NCBI GenBank assembly: GCA_965267335.1
Contig: OZ253953.1
Location: forward strand, 4,449,692 to 4,513,691
From: G965267335 sp965267335
GTDB taxonomy: Bacteria; Bacteroidota; Bacteroidia; Cytophagales; JAAEPT01
Direction of reading: 5' to 3'
Length of the DNA stretch: 64,000 bases
Made by a program: the position numbers and the translations under genes. Position 1 is the first letter of the stretch. Every line of letters begins with the position of its first letter. Positions 1 through 7,062 of the stretch are shown here, one piece after another. The notes under the pieces were generated by a model. That model searched no databases and was not told where the DNA came from. It saw only the letters and a list, made by a program, of their open reading frames with translations.

Positions 1-71
1 ATACAAGCTTCATGAACCAACTCCTTGTGTTGTCCATATATGTCGTGGTTTCTGTTTTGAATATTTATCAT
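1..71 (-). CDS. possible N-terminal fragment of an unidentified gene leaving the window
   Basis: An open frame starts at an ATG (69-71) and runs off the left edge without a stop for 23 codons (begins MINIQNRNHDIYGQ). It lies downstream of the three 31-residue peptide genes on the same strand. The fragment is too short to recognise a family. It could be chance, and a second in-frame-independent ATG nearby gives another short reading. It is listed only because its strand and spacing fit the preceding genes. Confidence 0.2.
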   Translation of the reverse strand, partial: MINIQNRNHDIYGQHKELVHEAC

Positions 72-105
72 AGCTAATCTATTTTTTGGTCTTAATGGTT
101 TCCAT

Positions 106-201
106 TTACCGGACTAACATTGCCAGAATAATCATTTTGAAATAGATCAAGACGGCAACAGTATTTGGTCTCTTTCTTATATATTGTTTAACAACTTTCA
201 T
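106..201 (-). CDS. 31-aa hydrophobic peptide, tandem paralogue 1
   Basis: ATG at 199-201, TAA at 106-108, exactly 32 codons. The peptide has a basic N-terminal third (Lys2, Lys5, Arg9, Lys10, Arg11), a Pro at 12 and then a hydrophobic run. Its core YIRKRPNTVAVLIYFKMI aligns without gaps to the two upstream peptides at 248-343 and 404-499. The identical length and shared R-[KR]-x-P-x(8-9)-F-x-K pattern are direct evidence that these are real genes. The topology suggests a single-membrane-segment peptide. Function is unknown; type I toxin-like, signalling or membrane-modulator roles are only guesses. It is the most diverged of the three. Confidence 0.6.
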   Translation of the reverse strand: MKVVKQYIRKRPNTVAVLIYFKMIILAMLVR

Positions 202-221
202 GGCTAATTGTTTTAGTGAAT

Positions 222-239
222 GGGGGGCATATGCCCCCC
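222..239. terminator. perfect 18-nt palindrome GGGGGGCATATGCCCCCC
   Basis: An 18-nt perfect inverted repeat with six G:C pairs per arm sits between the stop of peptide 2 (248) and the start of peptide 1 (201). On the plus strand it is followed by ATTTATTTTA. It could be a transcription attenuator or terminator, an RNA-processing hairpin, or a protein-binding site. The loop is very short if it folds as RNA. Confidence 0.5.
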
Positions 240-247
240 AATTTATT

Positions 248-343
248 TTATCCTAGTAATAGTGCTACAGCAAAGATTTTAGTGAAAAACAGAGCAACAA
301 TTACACCTGGATATCTTCTAGTTATTTTTGTTAGAGTTTTCAT
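248..343 (-). CDS. 31-aa hydrophobic peptide, tandem paralogue 2
   Basis: ATG at 341-343, TAA at 248-250, 32 codons. The core ITRRYPGVIVALFFTKIF is nearly superimposable on paralogue 3 (IRKYPGVLVALYFTKMF). The layout is a short basic head (Lys2, Lys6, Arg9, Arg10), a YPGV motif at 11-14, then an aliphatic/aromatic segment to the C-terminus with one Lys (22) inside it. It lies 60 nt downstream of paralogue 3 and 46 nt upstream of paralogue 1, on the same strand, so co-transcription is likely. It is too short for routine gene calling. No family is recognised. Confidence 0.7.
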   Translation of the reverse strand: MKTLTKITRRYPGVIVALFFTKIFAVALLLG

Positions 344-403
344 AATTCTAAATATTTAATGTTAAAAAATTACTTCAGCTTTCATTTTGAATGGGCCAGC
401 TCA

Positions 404-499
404 TCAAGCTAGTGTGATCGTCAAAATGAACATTTTTGTGAAATACAGTGCCACTAGGACACCCGGATATTTTCGAATAAATTTTGTTAGACTATACAT
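404..499 (-). CDS. 31-aa hydrophobic peptide, tandem paralogue 3
   Basis: ATG at 497-499, TGA at 404-406, 32 codons, the same length as its two neighbours. It starts MYSLTKFIRKYPGV and continues as a hydrophobic segment with an internal Phe-Thr-Lys-Met. DNA differences from paralogue 2 are largely consistent with conserved protein sequence (Ile/Val/Leu and Phe/Tyr exchanges), which argues for selection on the peptide. It is the first peptide gene after the secreted protein at 547-879. Function is unknown. Confidence 0.7.
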   Translation of the reverse strand: MYSLTKFIRKYPGVLVALYFTKMFILTITLA

Positions 500-546
500 G
501 TTCGTAAACTTTTAAATTTCAATTATTACTTAGTGGTCGGAAAAAA

Positions 547-879
547 TCAGGCCTGGCAATAATCTAATTTCAAGCTTGCGTACAAGATGTACAGGTTATG
601 ATATGCTGCCGTTGCGAAAGGACTTTCGTAAGCAGTTGCATAAAGAGTAGTTTCTGATGGTTCTGTAGATGAGTATTTGGAATGAGATCGCTTCGATTGT
701 ACCTCTTCCGCCTCCACAAGTAAAACCAATTCCTCGACTGTGTCTTCGTTGGTCTCATTGCTCTCCTCCTTAGCCTCAGTCCTCTGCTCTTCCGAAGTGT
801 AGGTCTCCAGTAAGCCGACTGCTAGCTCCAACTGAAAAGTTAGGAGTGAGAGAGCTAATATGTATTTAATAATACTCAT
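547..879 (-). CDS. small secreted hypothetical protein
   Basis: About 110 residues. The ATG at 877-879 is preferred over the upstream one at 900 because it places MSIIKYILALSLLTFQLELA, a typical signal peptide or N-terminal membrane segment, at the start. Next comes an acidic Glu-rich stretch (roughly residues 25-60), then a Ser/Thr/Tyr-rich tail. No Cys lipobox is visible. It lies upstream of the three 31-aa peptides on the same strand with AT-rich DNA and an 11-bp palindrome (945-972) ahead of it. No family recognised. It may be a partner or merely a neighbour of the peptides. Confidence 0.5.
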   Translation of the reverse strand: MSIIKYILALSLLTFQLELAVGLLETYTSEEQRTEAKEESNETNEDTVEELVLLVEAEEVQSKRSHSKYSSTEPSETTLYATAYESPFATAAYHNLYILYASLKLDYCQA

Positions 880-944
880 GTCATTTATCTGATGACACAA
901 ATATTACAAAAACATTTTATATATTTTTATTTATATTTTTTATG

Positions 945-972
945 GTAAACATAAACAAATATTTATGTTTAC
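945..972. promoter_or_regulatory. 11-bp-arm palindrome in AT-rich intergenic DNA
   Basis: GTAAACATAAA (945-955) is matched by its perfect reverse complement TTTATGTTTAC (962-972) across a 6-nt spacer. It lies 66 nt upstream of the start of the 547-879 gene and 25 nt downstream of the stop of the cold-shock-like gene. The adenine-rich sequence that follows in the direction of transcription does not give the U-tract expected of an intrinsic terminator, so an operator is at least as likely. Confidence 0.4.
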
Positions 973-996
973 TTAACGGAAGGAATTCCCGATAAA

Positions 997-1188
997 TTAA
1001 TTGCTTCTTTTTACTTCAACAGCCCTTTTACCCTTCGGGCTGTCAAGGACTTCAAAAATCACTAAATCTCCCGTAGTAATCTGATCAACCAAACCCTTCT
1101 CGTACACCACAATTTCTTCTCCGGATTCGGTTAATACAATTCCTACTCCTTGCTCCTCGTTATAGAGCCTTACTTTACCTTTTGCCAT
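997..1188 (-). CDS. cold-shock-domain-like protein lacking canonical RNP motifs
   Basis: 63 residues, the normal size of a cold-shock protein. It begins MAKGKVRLYNEEQGVGIV, which follows the CspA pattern (GxVKxFNxxKGFGFI) but with the aromatic RNP1 residues replaced: KGFGFI becomes QGVGIV. The RNP2 region reads EIVVYEKGL instead of VFVH. The nucleic-acid-stacking Phe residues are therefore mostly gone while the small beta-barrel length and the closing V-x-F-x-V pattern remain. Probably a CSD/S1-like fold with altered or lost single-strand binding. Monocistronic by spacing; the next gene upstream is 66 bp away. Confidence 0.7.
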   Translation of the reverse strand: MAKGKVRLYNEEQGVGIVLTESGEEIVVYEKGLVDQITTGDLVIFEVLDSPKGKRAVEVKRSN

Positions 1189-1254
1189 TACTGTACTTTA
1201 ATATCCTGGTTGAAAAATACTTACTATTACAAAAGTACAAATTCTTTAAAAACC

Positions 1255-2712
1255 TTACTCCTTATTTCTCAATAAAAAGCCTGGTCTTTTTAGATGGGGA
1301 TTGCGCCAAGTTCTGACCATTTCAAGGAATTGATTGTCATTATTTTCTGCTGCTCGAGCCAGGACGACTTGCCAATCACTCTCCTTCAAAAAGTAATAGC
1401 CTGGAATTAACTTAAAATAATACTGTTTATCTACCCCTAAATAAAACTTAAGATCACCCTCTGTCAGGTCAGTAGCTATGCGCCAGAGCAACTCATCTTT
1501 TACTTCATATTCCGGTTGCCACGGCAGTACATCCTTCCCGGTCTCATAAGTCAAATACTCAGCCAAGGCCTTATGTCCAATGACCAACTCTGACTCTACA
1601 TACGCTGGGTTCTGAGCCAATTTATTCTTTATCAGCTCATATTGGTGATATGGAGGGTCATGAAGCTTTGGATCATACCCAACACCAATCGACAACCCAA
1701 GCCCTGCAATGATTGATATTGTTGGAATCCAAGCAGTTTTATATTCAACGGGAATGGCAATTAATAGCAGAGGAATTATTAAAGCATAGCTAAGGTAAAG
1801 CCTTAAGGCCAACCCATCATCCGCCCACCGCAAAAAAGGAAAGAGGAACAAAAATCCCAGAACCAATAAGGCCCTCGTTAAAGATGAAACAGACCGATAT
1901 CGTTTCACTCCGAAAAACAAAGCCACAAGAAAAACCAGGTCAAGAGCAATCATCATGATCCATGTGACCGACTCGACATGGTCCATTCCCAAGCTATTTA
2001 TAAAACTCATCGATGCCCATTGAGGCTGTGCAGAAAGCATATTTGAAAAGCGTTCTACATCCGCTAAAGCCAGTAACCCCGGGAACAGTAATGTAATCAG
2101 GATCATAAGTACAACGGCACTCATCAATATCAAAATCACCTTCTTATTCAACAGACGATCGCTATAGTACACAACCAGTGTGATGCAACACATACCAAAA
2201 GTCAGTTTATGCCCAAAGAAATTAATCAAAAGTACCAACAGAGGAAGCCAGATTCGCCTATTTCCCAAAGTGTAGATAAACCAAAGAAAAAGGACCATAC
2301 CTAGCATGTTCTTTGGATACTGAGCCGCTACGAAATGAACAAAGGGATTGAGCACTACGAGTACCACACCAATTAAAGTCTTGTTTTCACTTTGGGTTCT
2401 TTGAAGCAGTATCATAGCCGCCAACACTACGAAGCCCCCAGAAAGAATACTCATCAGCACTTTGTAGCCAAGCACATAATCCCCTCCGAAGAAATAACCC
2501 ATCATCATGACCAACGGGTGAATTAAAGAAGCTGAAGGACTGTGCATGGCTCCTTCTTCGGCCAGTGATTTCGCTTGAATCAGATAAAAATAACTATCCC
2601 AACCGTTGGCATAAGGAGTTTCCGAAAGATTAAGGAATGTAATTATGGCAACCGCACTGAATAACAGAGTTCCGATTATCCAATAACGGTATTTGGCCAA
2701 TGAGTTACTCAA
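1255..2712 (-). CDS. polytopic membrane protein, probable GT-C-type glycosyltransferase
   Basis: 485 residues with about ten hydrophobic segments from residue 10 to about 345 and a soluble C-terminal part of about 130 residues. After the first membrane segment comes ANGWDSYFYLIQAKSL, with an acidic residue in the first external loop as in GT-C fold (PMT/ArnT-like) glycosyltransferases that use polyprenyl-phosphate sugars. This is a fold-level call, and no donor or acceptor can be named. Its start overlaps the end of the VanX-like gene by 8 bp, so it is the last gene of a coupled operon running from 6970 to 1255, which suggests an envelope-glycan role. Confidence 0.55.
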   Translation of the reverse strand: MSNSLAKYRYWIIGTLLFSAVAIITFLNLSETPYANGWDSYFYLIQAKSLAEEGAMHSPSASLIHPLVMMMGYFFGGDYVLGYKVLMSILSGGFVVLAAMILLQRTQSENKTLIGVVLVVLNPFVHFVAAQYPKNMLGMVLFLWFIYTLGNRRIWLPLLVLLINFFGHKLTFGMCCITLVVYYSDRLLNKKVILILMSAVVLMILITLLFPGLLALADVERFSNMLSAQPQWASMSFINSLGMDHVESVTWIMMIALDLVFLVALFFGVKRYRSVSSLTRALLVLGFLFLFPFLRWADDGLALRLYLSYALIIPLLLIAIPVEYKTAWIPTISIIAGLGLSIGVGYDPKLHDPPYHQYELIKNKLAQNPAYVESELVIGHKALAEYLTYETGKDVLPWQPEYEVKDELLWRIATDLTEGDLKFYLGVDKQYYFKLIPGYYFLKESDWQVVLARAAENNDNQFLEMVRTWRNPHLKRPGFLLRNKE

Positions 2713-4174
2713 TACAGATCGGTACGTTGGCTACCGGATGTCCACCCGGCTTGATAAGGGAGTAGTGCCACCATTCGGTACGAATTGGACGAAATCCGGC
2801 ACTTTCCAGAGTAGATTTCAAAAGAAGCCTATTGGCTTTTACGGTATCAGCCAGCTCCTCATAAGCATGCCACGCCTCTCTTCCAAAGTGATCAAAACCC
2901 GTCCCCATATCCAGCTCGTTGCCATCCATATTTACCAAAGTAATGTCAACTGCAGCTCCTCGGTTATGCATTGATCCTTTGGCCGGATCCGCAACATACC
3001 CCGGATGTGGATAGATCTCCCACATTTTCTTCTGGATATCCAGTGGTCGATAGCAATCAAAAAACTTTATTCTAAATCCTTTTTGCCTGAATTGATTCTG
3101 AGCCTTGAGAAGTGCCTTGGCTGCATCTTCTCTCAAAAAGCAATTGGCACAACCTTCATAGACATCCTTTTTTAGAAAGTTGTTATCACTCGCATACCGC
3201 ATATCGTAGGCGTAGCCGGCTTCAGGATAACATTCCTTAATGTTTACAAAATAGTGCTTATATAACTTTCTGAGCATTAGCTCGACTACACCTCCCTCAA
3301 TATCCTTTTCAGTTACAGTAACCTCCTGGTCACCCAATAGTATTGCAGCGCGTGTGGAGTCTGCCGATTTCACCGACCAGCTACCGGATAACTCTTCTAC
3401 CTCACTTTTACTTCCGGACTTTGATAGATATTGAAAGGTTTTGTCCGACTTCAGGAGTAACTCGCTAAACTTATCGTATTGGATGTATTTGTCTCTGAAA
3501 CTTTCTCTCAGCCCATACTCGAATTCTGTCACTATTGAAGAATCCTCTCCGAAAATTGAATAATTCCCTAATCGATTGTTGATCAAATCCTCTAGAGGAG
3601 TACCCTTCAGTTGTTCTACAAACTTATTGTCTGAAGTACAAACTAATTTTATATCCAAAGAGTAAGGTTTGCCTTCCTTATCAAGTACCTGAAGTCCGCC
3701 AAAACCAATTACTTTATCCGGATTCTGACCTGTTACAACCCTGTAACCACCCGGCCGTTCGTAAATGACGAATCGCTCATCAACACATTCCTCGATGATT
3801 AGTTTTATTTTCTTGACTTCATTGTCGACTGGAATTGATTCTGATATCGGAATGGCTAGAGACTCAACTTCATCATTATATATAACCACAACCTTTGATA
3901 TCCAGGCTCTTTCCGGCAGGTTGTCCAGAGACAATTCTGAAACATAGATTTTTTCCTCAAAGCTAATCTCAATAGTATTTCCTGCCCCGCTCCCTTTCGG
4001 AAACACATATCCGTCTCCGGCCTTTGAAAACAACCCGGTAAGTGTGCATTTTAAAGGCTTTGCCTGAACCTTTTCTTCCGGAACAAAAGTATCCTGAGAC
4101 TGCTCTGCTTCATCCTCACTTTTGGGTGTGCAAGCAAACGAAAATAGAATAATGGAATAGAGGATATATTTCAT
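2705..4174 (-). CDS. lipoprotein with C-terminal D-Ala-D-Ala dipeptidase (VanX-type M15) domain
   Basis: 489 residues. An SPII signal (MKYILYSIILFSFAC) anchors it as a lipoprotein. The middle region carries a module shared with the lipoprotein at 5510-6970 (GTPLE-x-L-x-N-x-RL followed by a GxWxV strand). The C-terminal ~190 residues are a VanX-like zinc dipeptidase: Arg in CYRPLD, SMHNRGAAVDITL (zinc ligands His403 and Asp410), and EWWHY (catalytic Glu467, zinc ligand His470). The spacing between these residues matches VanX. VanX-family enzymes hydrolyse D-Ala-D-Ala or related dipeptides. A periplasm-facing or surface lipoprotein form suggests peptidoglycan turnover or salvage rather than glycopeptide resistance. 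It is coupled to the downstream GT-C-like gene. Confidence 0.85.
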   Translation of the reverse strand: MKYILYSIILFSFACTPKSEDEAEQSQDTFVPEEKVQAKPLKCTLTGLFSKAGDGYVFPKGSGAGNTIEISFEEKIYVSELSLDNLPERAWISKVVVIYNDEVESLAIPISESIPVDNEVKKIKLIIEECVDERFVIYERPGGYRVVTGQNPDKVIGFGGLQVLDKEGKPYSLDIKLVCTSDNKFVEQLKGTPLEDLINNRLGNYSIFGEDSSIVTEFEYGLRESFRDKYIQYDKFSELLLKSDKTFQYLSKSGSKSEVEELSGSWSVKSADSTRAAILLGDQEVTVTEKDIEGGVVELMLRKLYKHYFVNIKECYPEAGYAYDMRYASDNNFLKKDVYEGCANCFLREDAAKALLKAQNQFRQKGFRIKFFDCYRPLDIQKKMWEIYPHPGYVADPAKGSMHNRGAAVDITLVNMDGNELDMGTGFDHFGREAWHAYEELADTVKANRLLLKSTLESAGFRPIRTEWWHYSLIKPGGHPVANVPICIE

Positions 4175-4201
4175 GGGAACGAAGATAGTAAGATTGTGTA
4201 A

Positions 4202-4867
4202 CTAATTCTGATCGCTCAAACCCATCTTCATCTTAAGATTCTCACAATAAAAAGCATGGTACCAAAAAAAGAAACCTACGGCCTCTAAAAATCCATTGGA
4301 GGCAATTACAACCTCCCAGACCTCTCTCATCGAATCGTCCTTATACCAAACATATGCGGTTGCCAGGTTCAAAATTCCAATAACCATCCAGGTCAAGGTT
4401 CCTGGGATCACCCAAATGAAGCCGTTCTTGAAATAGCCAGGAACCTTATCACTTAGCCAGGAAGCAATCGCTAAAACTAGCATTGAAAAAGAAGTCACCA
4501 ATCCGAAGTACTGAATATTGTCATACCAACCGGATAACTCTTCATAGTCGAGAAACAAAGCAACAATTCGCGTTCCGAAATATATCAATGCAATGAACGT
4601 CATGACATAGCAAGCTCCCCATAAAACCCAAGATAATTTCCACTCTCGCCTGATCTTTTCGCCAAACAAATAGAAAAAAGCTACACCAATACCATTGGTA
4701 ATCAGCCATCGGACACTATCAATGGCAATGTAAATGTCAAAATCAAGGTCGAGATGCAGCTTATTCATAATAAGTTGCATAAACTGCCCGATCACACTAA
4801 CTATTGCGCAAGTCAGTAATAAATACTGCGCAGCTCGATTCCAATTATACCAGTTGTTCTTCTCCAT
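4202..4867 (-). CDS. polytopic membrane protein, unknown function
   Basis: 221 residues with about six hydrophobic segments, rich in Trp and Tyr (NNWYNWNRAAQYLLL at the start). Start ATG 4867 overlaps the end of the preceding membrane-protein gene by 23 bp, so translation is probably coupled. It resembles its upstream neighbour in size and topology (an aromatic-rich start, six segments, ending in a soluble H[FY]xE-type helix), and the two may be distant paralogues acting together. No family recognised. It sits between two glycan-binding-type lipoproteins. Confidence 0.55.
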   Translation of the reverse strand: MEKNNWYNWNRAAQYLLLTCAIVSVIGQFMQLIMNKLHLDLDFDIYIAIDSVRWLITNGIGVAFFYLFGEKIRREWKLSWVLWGACYVMTFIALIYFGTRIVALFLDYEELSGWYDNIQYFGLVTSFSMLVLAIASWLSDKVPGYFKNGFIWVIPGTLTWMVIGILNLATAYVWYKDDSMREVWEVVIASNGFLEAVGFFFWYHAFYCENLKMKMGLSDQN

Positions 4868-5510
4868 TCATTTTTTTCTTGAAAGTCAGTCTTAAAATCT
4901 CCACATGAAAGTAATGGATCAAAAAACCATAAGCCAGTAAGGGAACATATGTCGTCAGCTTGTTGCAAGCGCTGTACAACCAGTCTAATGATTCCATTCC
5001 ATCAGAATTAAAACAGTCCACATACAACCATGCCCCAAAAGGGATCATTATTAATGCCAGATAACGCTTGAGGTTCTTGTCCACACCTTTAGAGATCAGG
5101 CCCACAACGGCAAAAAGTAGCATAAGGCTATCTTCAGTAATATATGCGATGTTATTTAATTTTGCCCAGAGGTTGTTTTCTATCGGAGTACTCGAAAAAT
5201 TAAAATAAACCGTAACTACTACAAAAAGTGACTCTATTGCCAATAAATAACCGATCACACGAAAGACCACGGATGACTTTTTATTAACATAGGCTATAAT
5301 GAATACCGTACACGCTAGTAGGATACTGTAGCTCAACCAGACAATACGGTCCAAAATAAGGTAAAGAGAACCGTTTTCACTTCCAGATATATGAATGTAA
5401 TTATTTCCTTCCTGGAGAGCTATATTCAACAGGTGAAGCACTGCAAACACAATCCCAGCATAGTACCATCTGATTAATTTCTTCGCTGATTCGGAAACGG
5501 CCGTTCGCAT
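4845..5510 (-). CDS. polytopic membrane protein, unknown function
   Basis: 221 residues from the ATG at 5508-5510, chosen over the adjacent TTG because it forms a TGATG junction with the stop of the upstream lipoprotein gene (TGA at 5510-5512). About six hydrophobic segments; the C-terminal helix YFHVEILRLTFKKK is basic and presumably cytoplasmic. No motif points to an enzymatic activity. The tight coupling on both sides suggests a complex with the flanking lipoproteins and the neighbouring membrane protein. Confidence 0.55.
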   Translation of the reverse strand: MRTAVSESAKKLIRWYYAGIVFAVLHLLNIALQEGNNYIHISGSENGSLYLILDRIVWLSYSILLACTVFIIAYVNKKSSVVFRVIGYLLAIESLFVVVTVYFNFSSTPIENNLWAKLNNIAYITEDSLMLLFAVVGLISKGVDKNLKRYLALIMIPFGAWLYVDCFNSDGMESLDWLYSACNKLTTYVPLLAYGFLIHYFHVEILRLTFKKKMNGEEQLV

Positions 5511-6970
5511 CAATATTTGTACTCACCAACAAACCGTTCACCCTTCAGTGAGCTTCCGGTTATTGTAACATTGTCGTTGAATATCCTCAGTAATTCATTC
5601 ATTGAAGTGCCGGAATACACCTGGCTGATTTTCGAAAGATTGACGTGCTTACCGAATACGTTAATTACAATTTTATCTTCCTGTTTATCTTTTACCTTCC
5701 AGTTACCGTCAGCCACAATTTTCTCAGTAGTCGACTCACCACCATTATCATCATAATTCTCCTCGTACATCACAAATGTGCCATTAGACCTCAGGATCAG
5801 CGAACGGTTCTGATTGTTATCTTCGCCACAATCCATCACTGTAAATGAGTACTGTAATCTCTTATTCAATAAGCTTTCAAGTGGTGTCCCTGCTACCTGG
5901 CTTTTAAATTCTTCTCTCAATGTTCCATCAAAATTGTTATCAGGGGCTACAACCATCTTTTTACTCAAAAAGACAAGATCACTAATTGCCAGATCTTTGT
6001 ACTTTGTACCGGCATATACTTCGTCAATAGTAAATGTATAAGACTTGCTTTTGTGCATTTGTGACAAGTCAATCGTTACGGCTCCCATTTCATCTTTAAT
6101 ACTTAGAGACTCGGTTCCGGTTTCGGTTTTTAAAGTGATCTTTTTAGCTCTGGTGTTTTCATTGAAGTGTTTCTGTGATCGCTGATAACCATTTTTAATT
6201 ATGATCGCATCCACCCACACTTCTTTTTCAAAGTTTACAGTGAAAGATTCTCCTACACCATCACCTTCGACCCCATCAACCCAGGCAAATTCACTTCTTG
6301 AATCAAAAAGATTGGCCACATTGTAAGCAGTTGCTGGCTCAAGAGTCGAAGAAGCTTCTATACTTGCCTTGATCTTCTTAGGAGCCTTAATGTCCAGTAC
6401 ATCTTCTGAACCTTCAAATACAATTTCACTAAATCCAGCACTGGTATTCTCAGAAACAACCTGTGAGCTGGTCATTTCACATTCGGTTTCCTCCAAAGTC
6501 TTTATCGACATCTCTCCGCCTCTCAGTATTTTGATAAACATCGTCTCAACATCATTATCTATCGAAATTTTCTCTAAGTCATTGGTCGCTGTTACACTTT
6601 GGCCATTGACGTATATCTGCACGCGCTCAACAGATTTAGCTCCTTTCAGGGATATAGTGTTTATGTATTTTGATTTGATAAAGTTGAGCATAATACCTTC
6701 ATCGATACTAGTTCCAGGTGCAGTCATCCAGCTCGTACCTTCGTCTCCATCAAACAAATTTTCTACTTCATTGCCCTCAGCATATGAAGTTGCATACAAA
6801 CCAGATAGAAATAAACCATCTTCAATTTCTACAGCATCAACTTTTTCTTCTGACACCTCATTTAAAGAATCAGTCGTTTCAGAAGCACAAGTAGCCTCAT
6901 CTTCAGTAGAGTTACCGCCACCGCAAGCATACAGCAGTGCAGCTAAAAATAAAAAGGGTAATTTTTTCAT
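5510..6970 (-). CDS. lipoprotein with two NADase-type glycan-binding-like modules
   Basis: About 486 residues. The ATG at 6968-6970 is preferred because it begins MKKLPFLFLAALLYACGGG, a clean SPII lipobox. Two modules of the discoidin-like type seen in bacterial NADase-associated glycan-binding domains follow: one has VENLFDGDEGTSW (early third), the other YNVANLFDSRSEFAWVDG with GVGESFTVNF (middle). The C-terminal ~150 residues hold the GTPLE-x-L-x-N-x-RL module also present in the VanX-like lipoprotein at 2705-4174. It is the first gene of the operon and probably a surface or periplasmic binding protein. Ligand unknown. The binding-domain assignment is pattern-based. Confidence 0.65.
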   Translation of the reverse strand: MKKLPFLFLAALLYACGGGNSTEDEATCASETTDSLNEVSEEKVDAVEIEDGLFLSGLYATSYAEGNEVENLFDGDEGTSWMTAPGTSIDEGIMLNFIKSKYINTISLKGAKSVERVQIYVNGQSVTATNDLEKISIDNDVETMFIKILRGGEMSIKTLEETECEMTSSQVVSENTSAGFSEIVFEGSEDVLDIKAPKKIKASIEASSTLEPATAYNVANLFDSRSEFAWVDGVEGDGVGESFTVNFEKEVWVDAIIIKNGYQRSQKHFNENTRAKKITLKTETGTESLSIKDEMGAVTIDLSQMHKSKSYTFTIDEVYAGTKYKDLAISDLVFLSKKMVVAPDNNFDGTLREEFKSQVAGTPLESLLNKRLQYSFTVMDCGEDNNQNRSLILRSNGTFVMYEENYDDNGGESTTEKIVADGNWKVKDKQEDKIVINVFGKHVNLSKISQVYSGTSMNELLRIFNDNVTITGSSLKGERFVGEYKY

Positions 6971-7062
6971 GTCGGAGTTTTTATTGGGTTTGGGAAGGTT
7001 AAAAATATCAATCATTCAATTACCCCACAACAATGCATGGAATTTATTAACATTGTTTCTTC

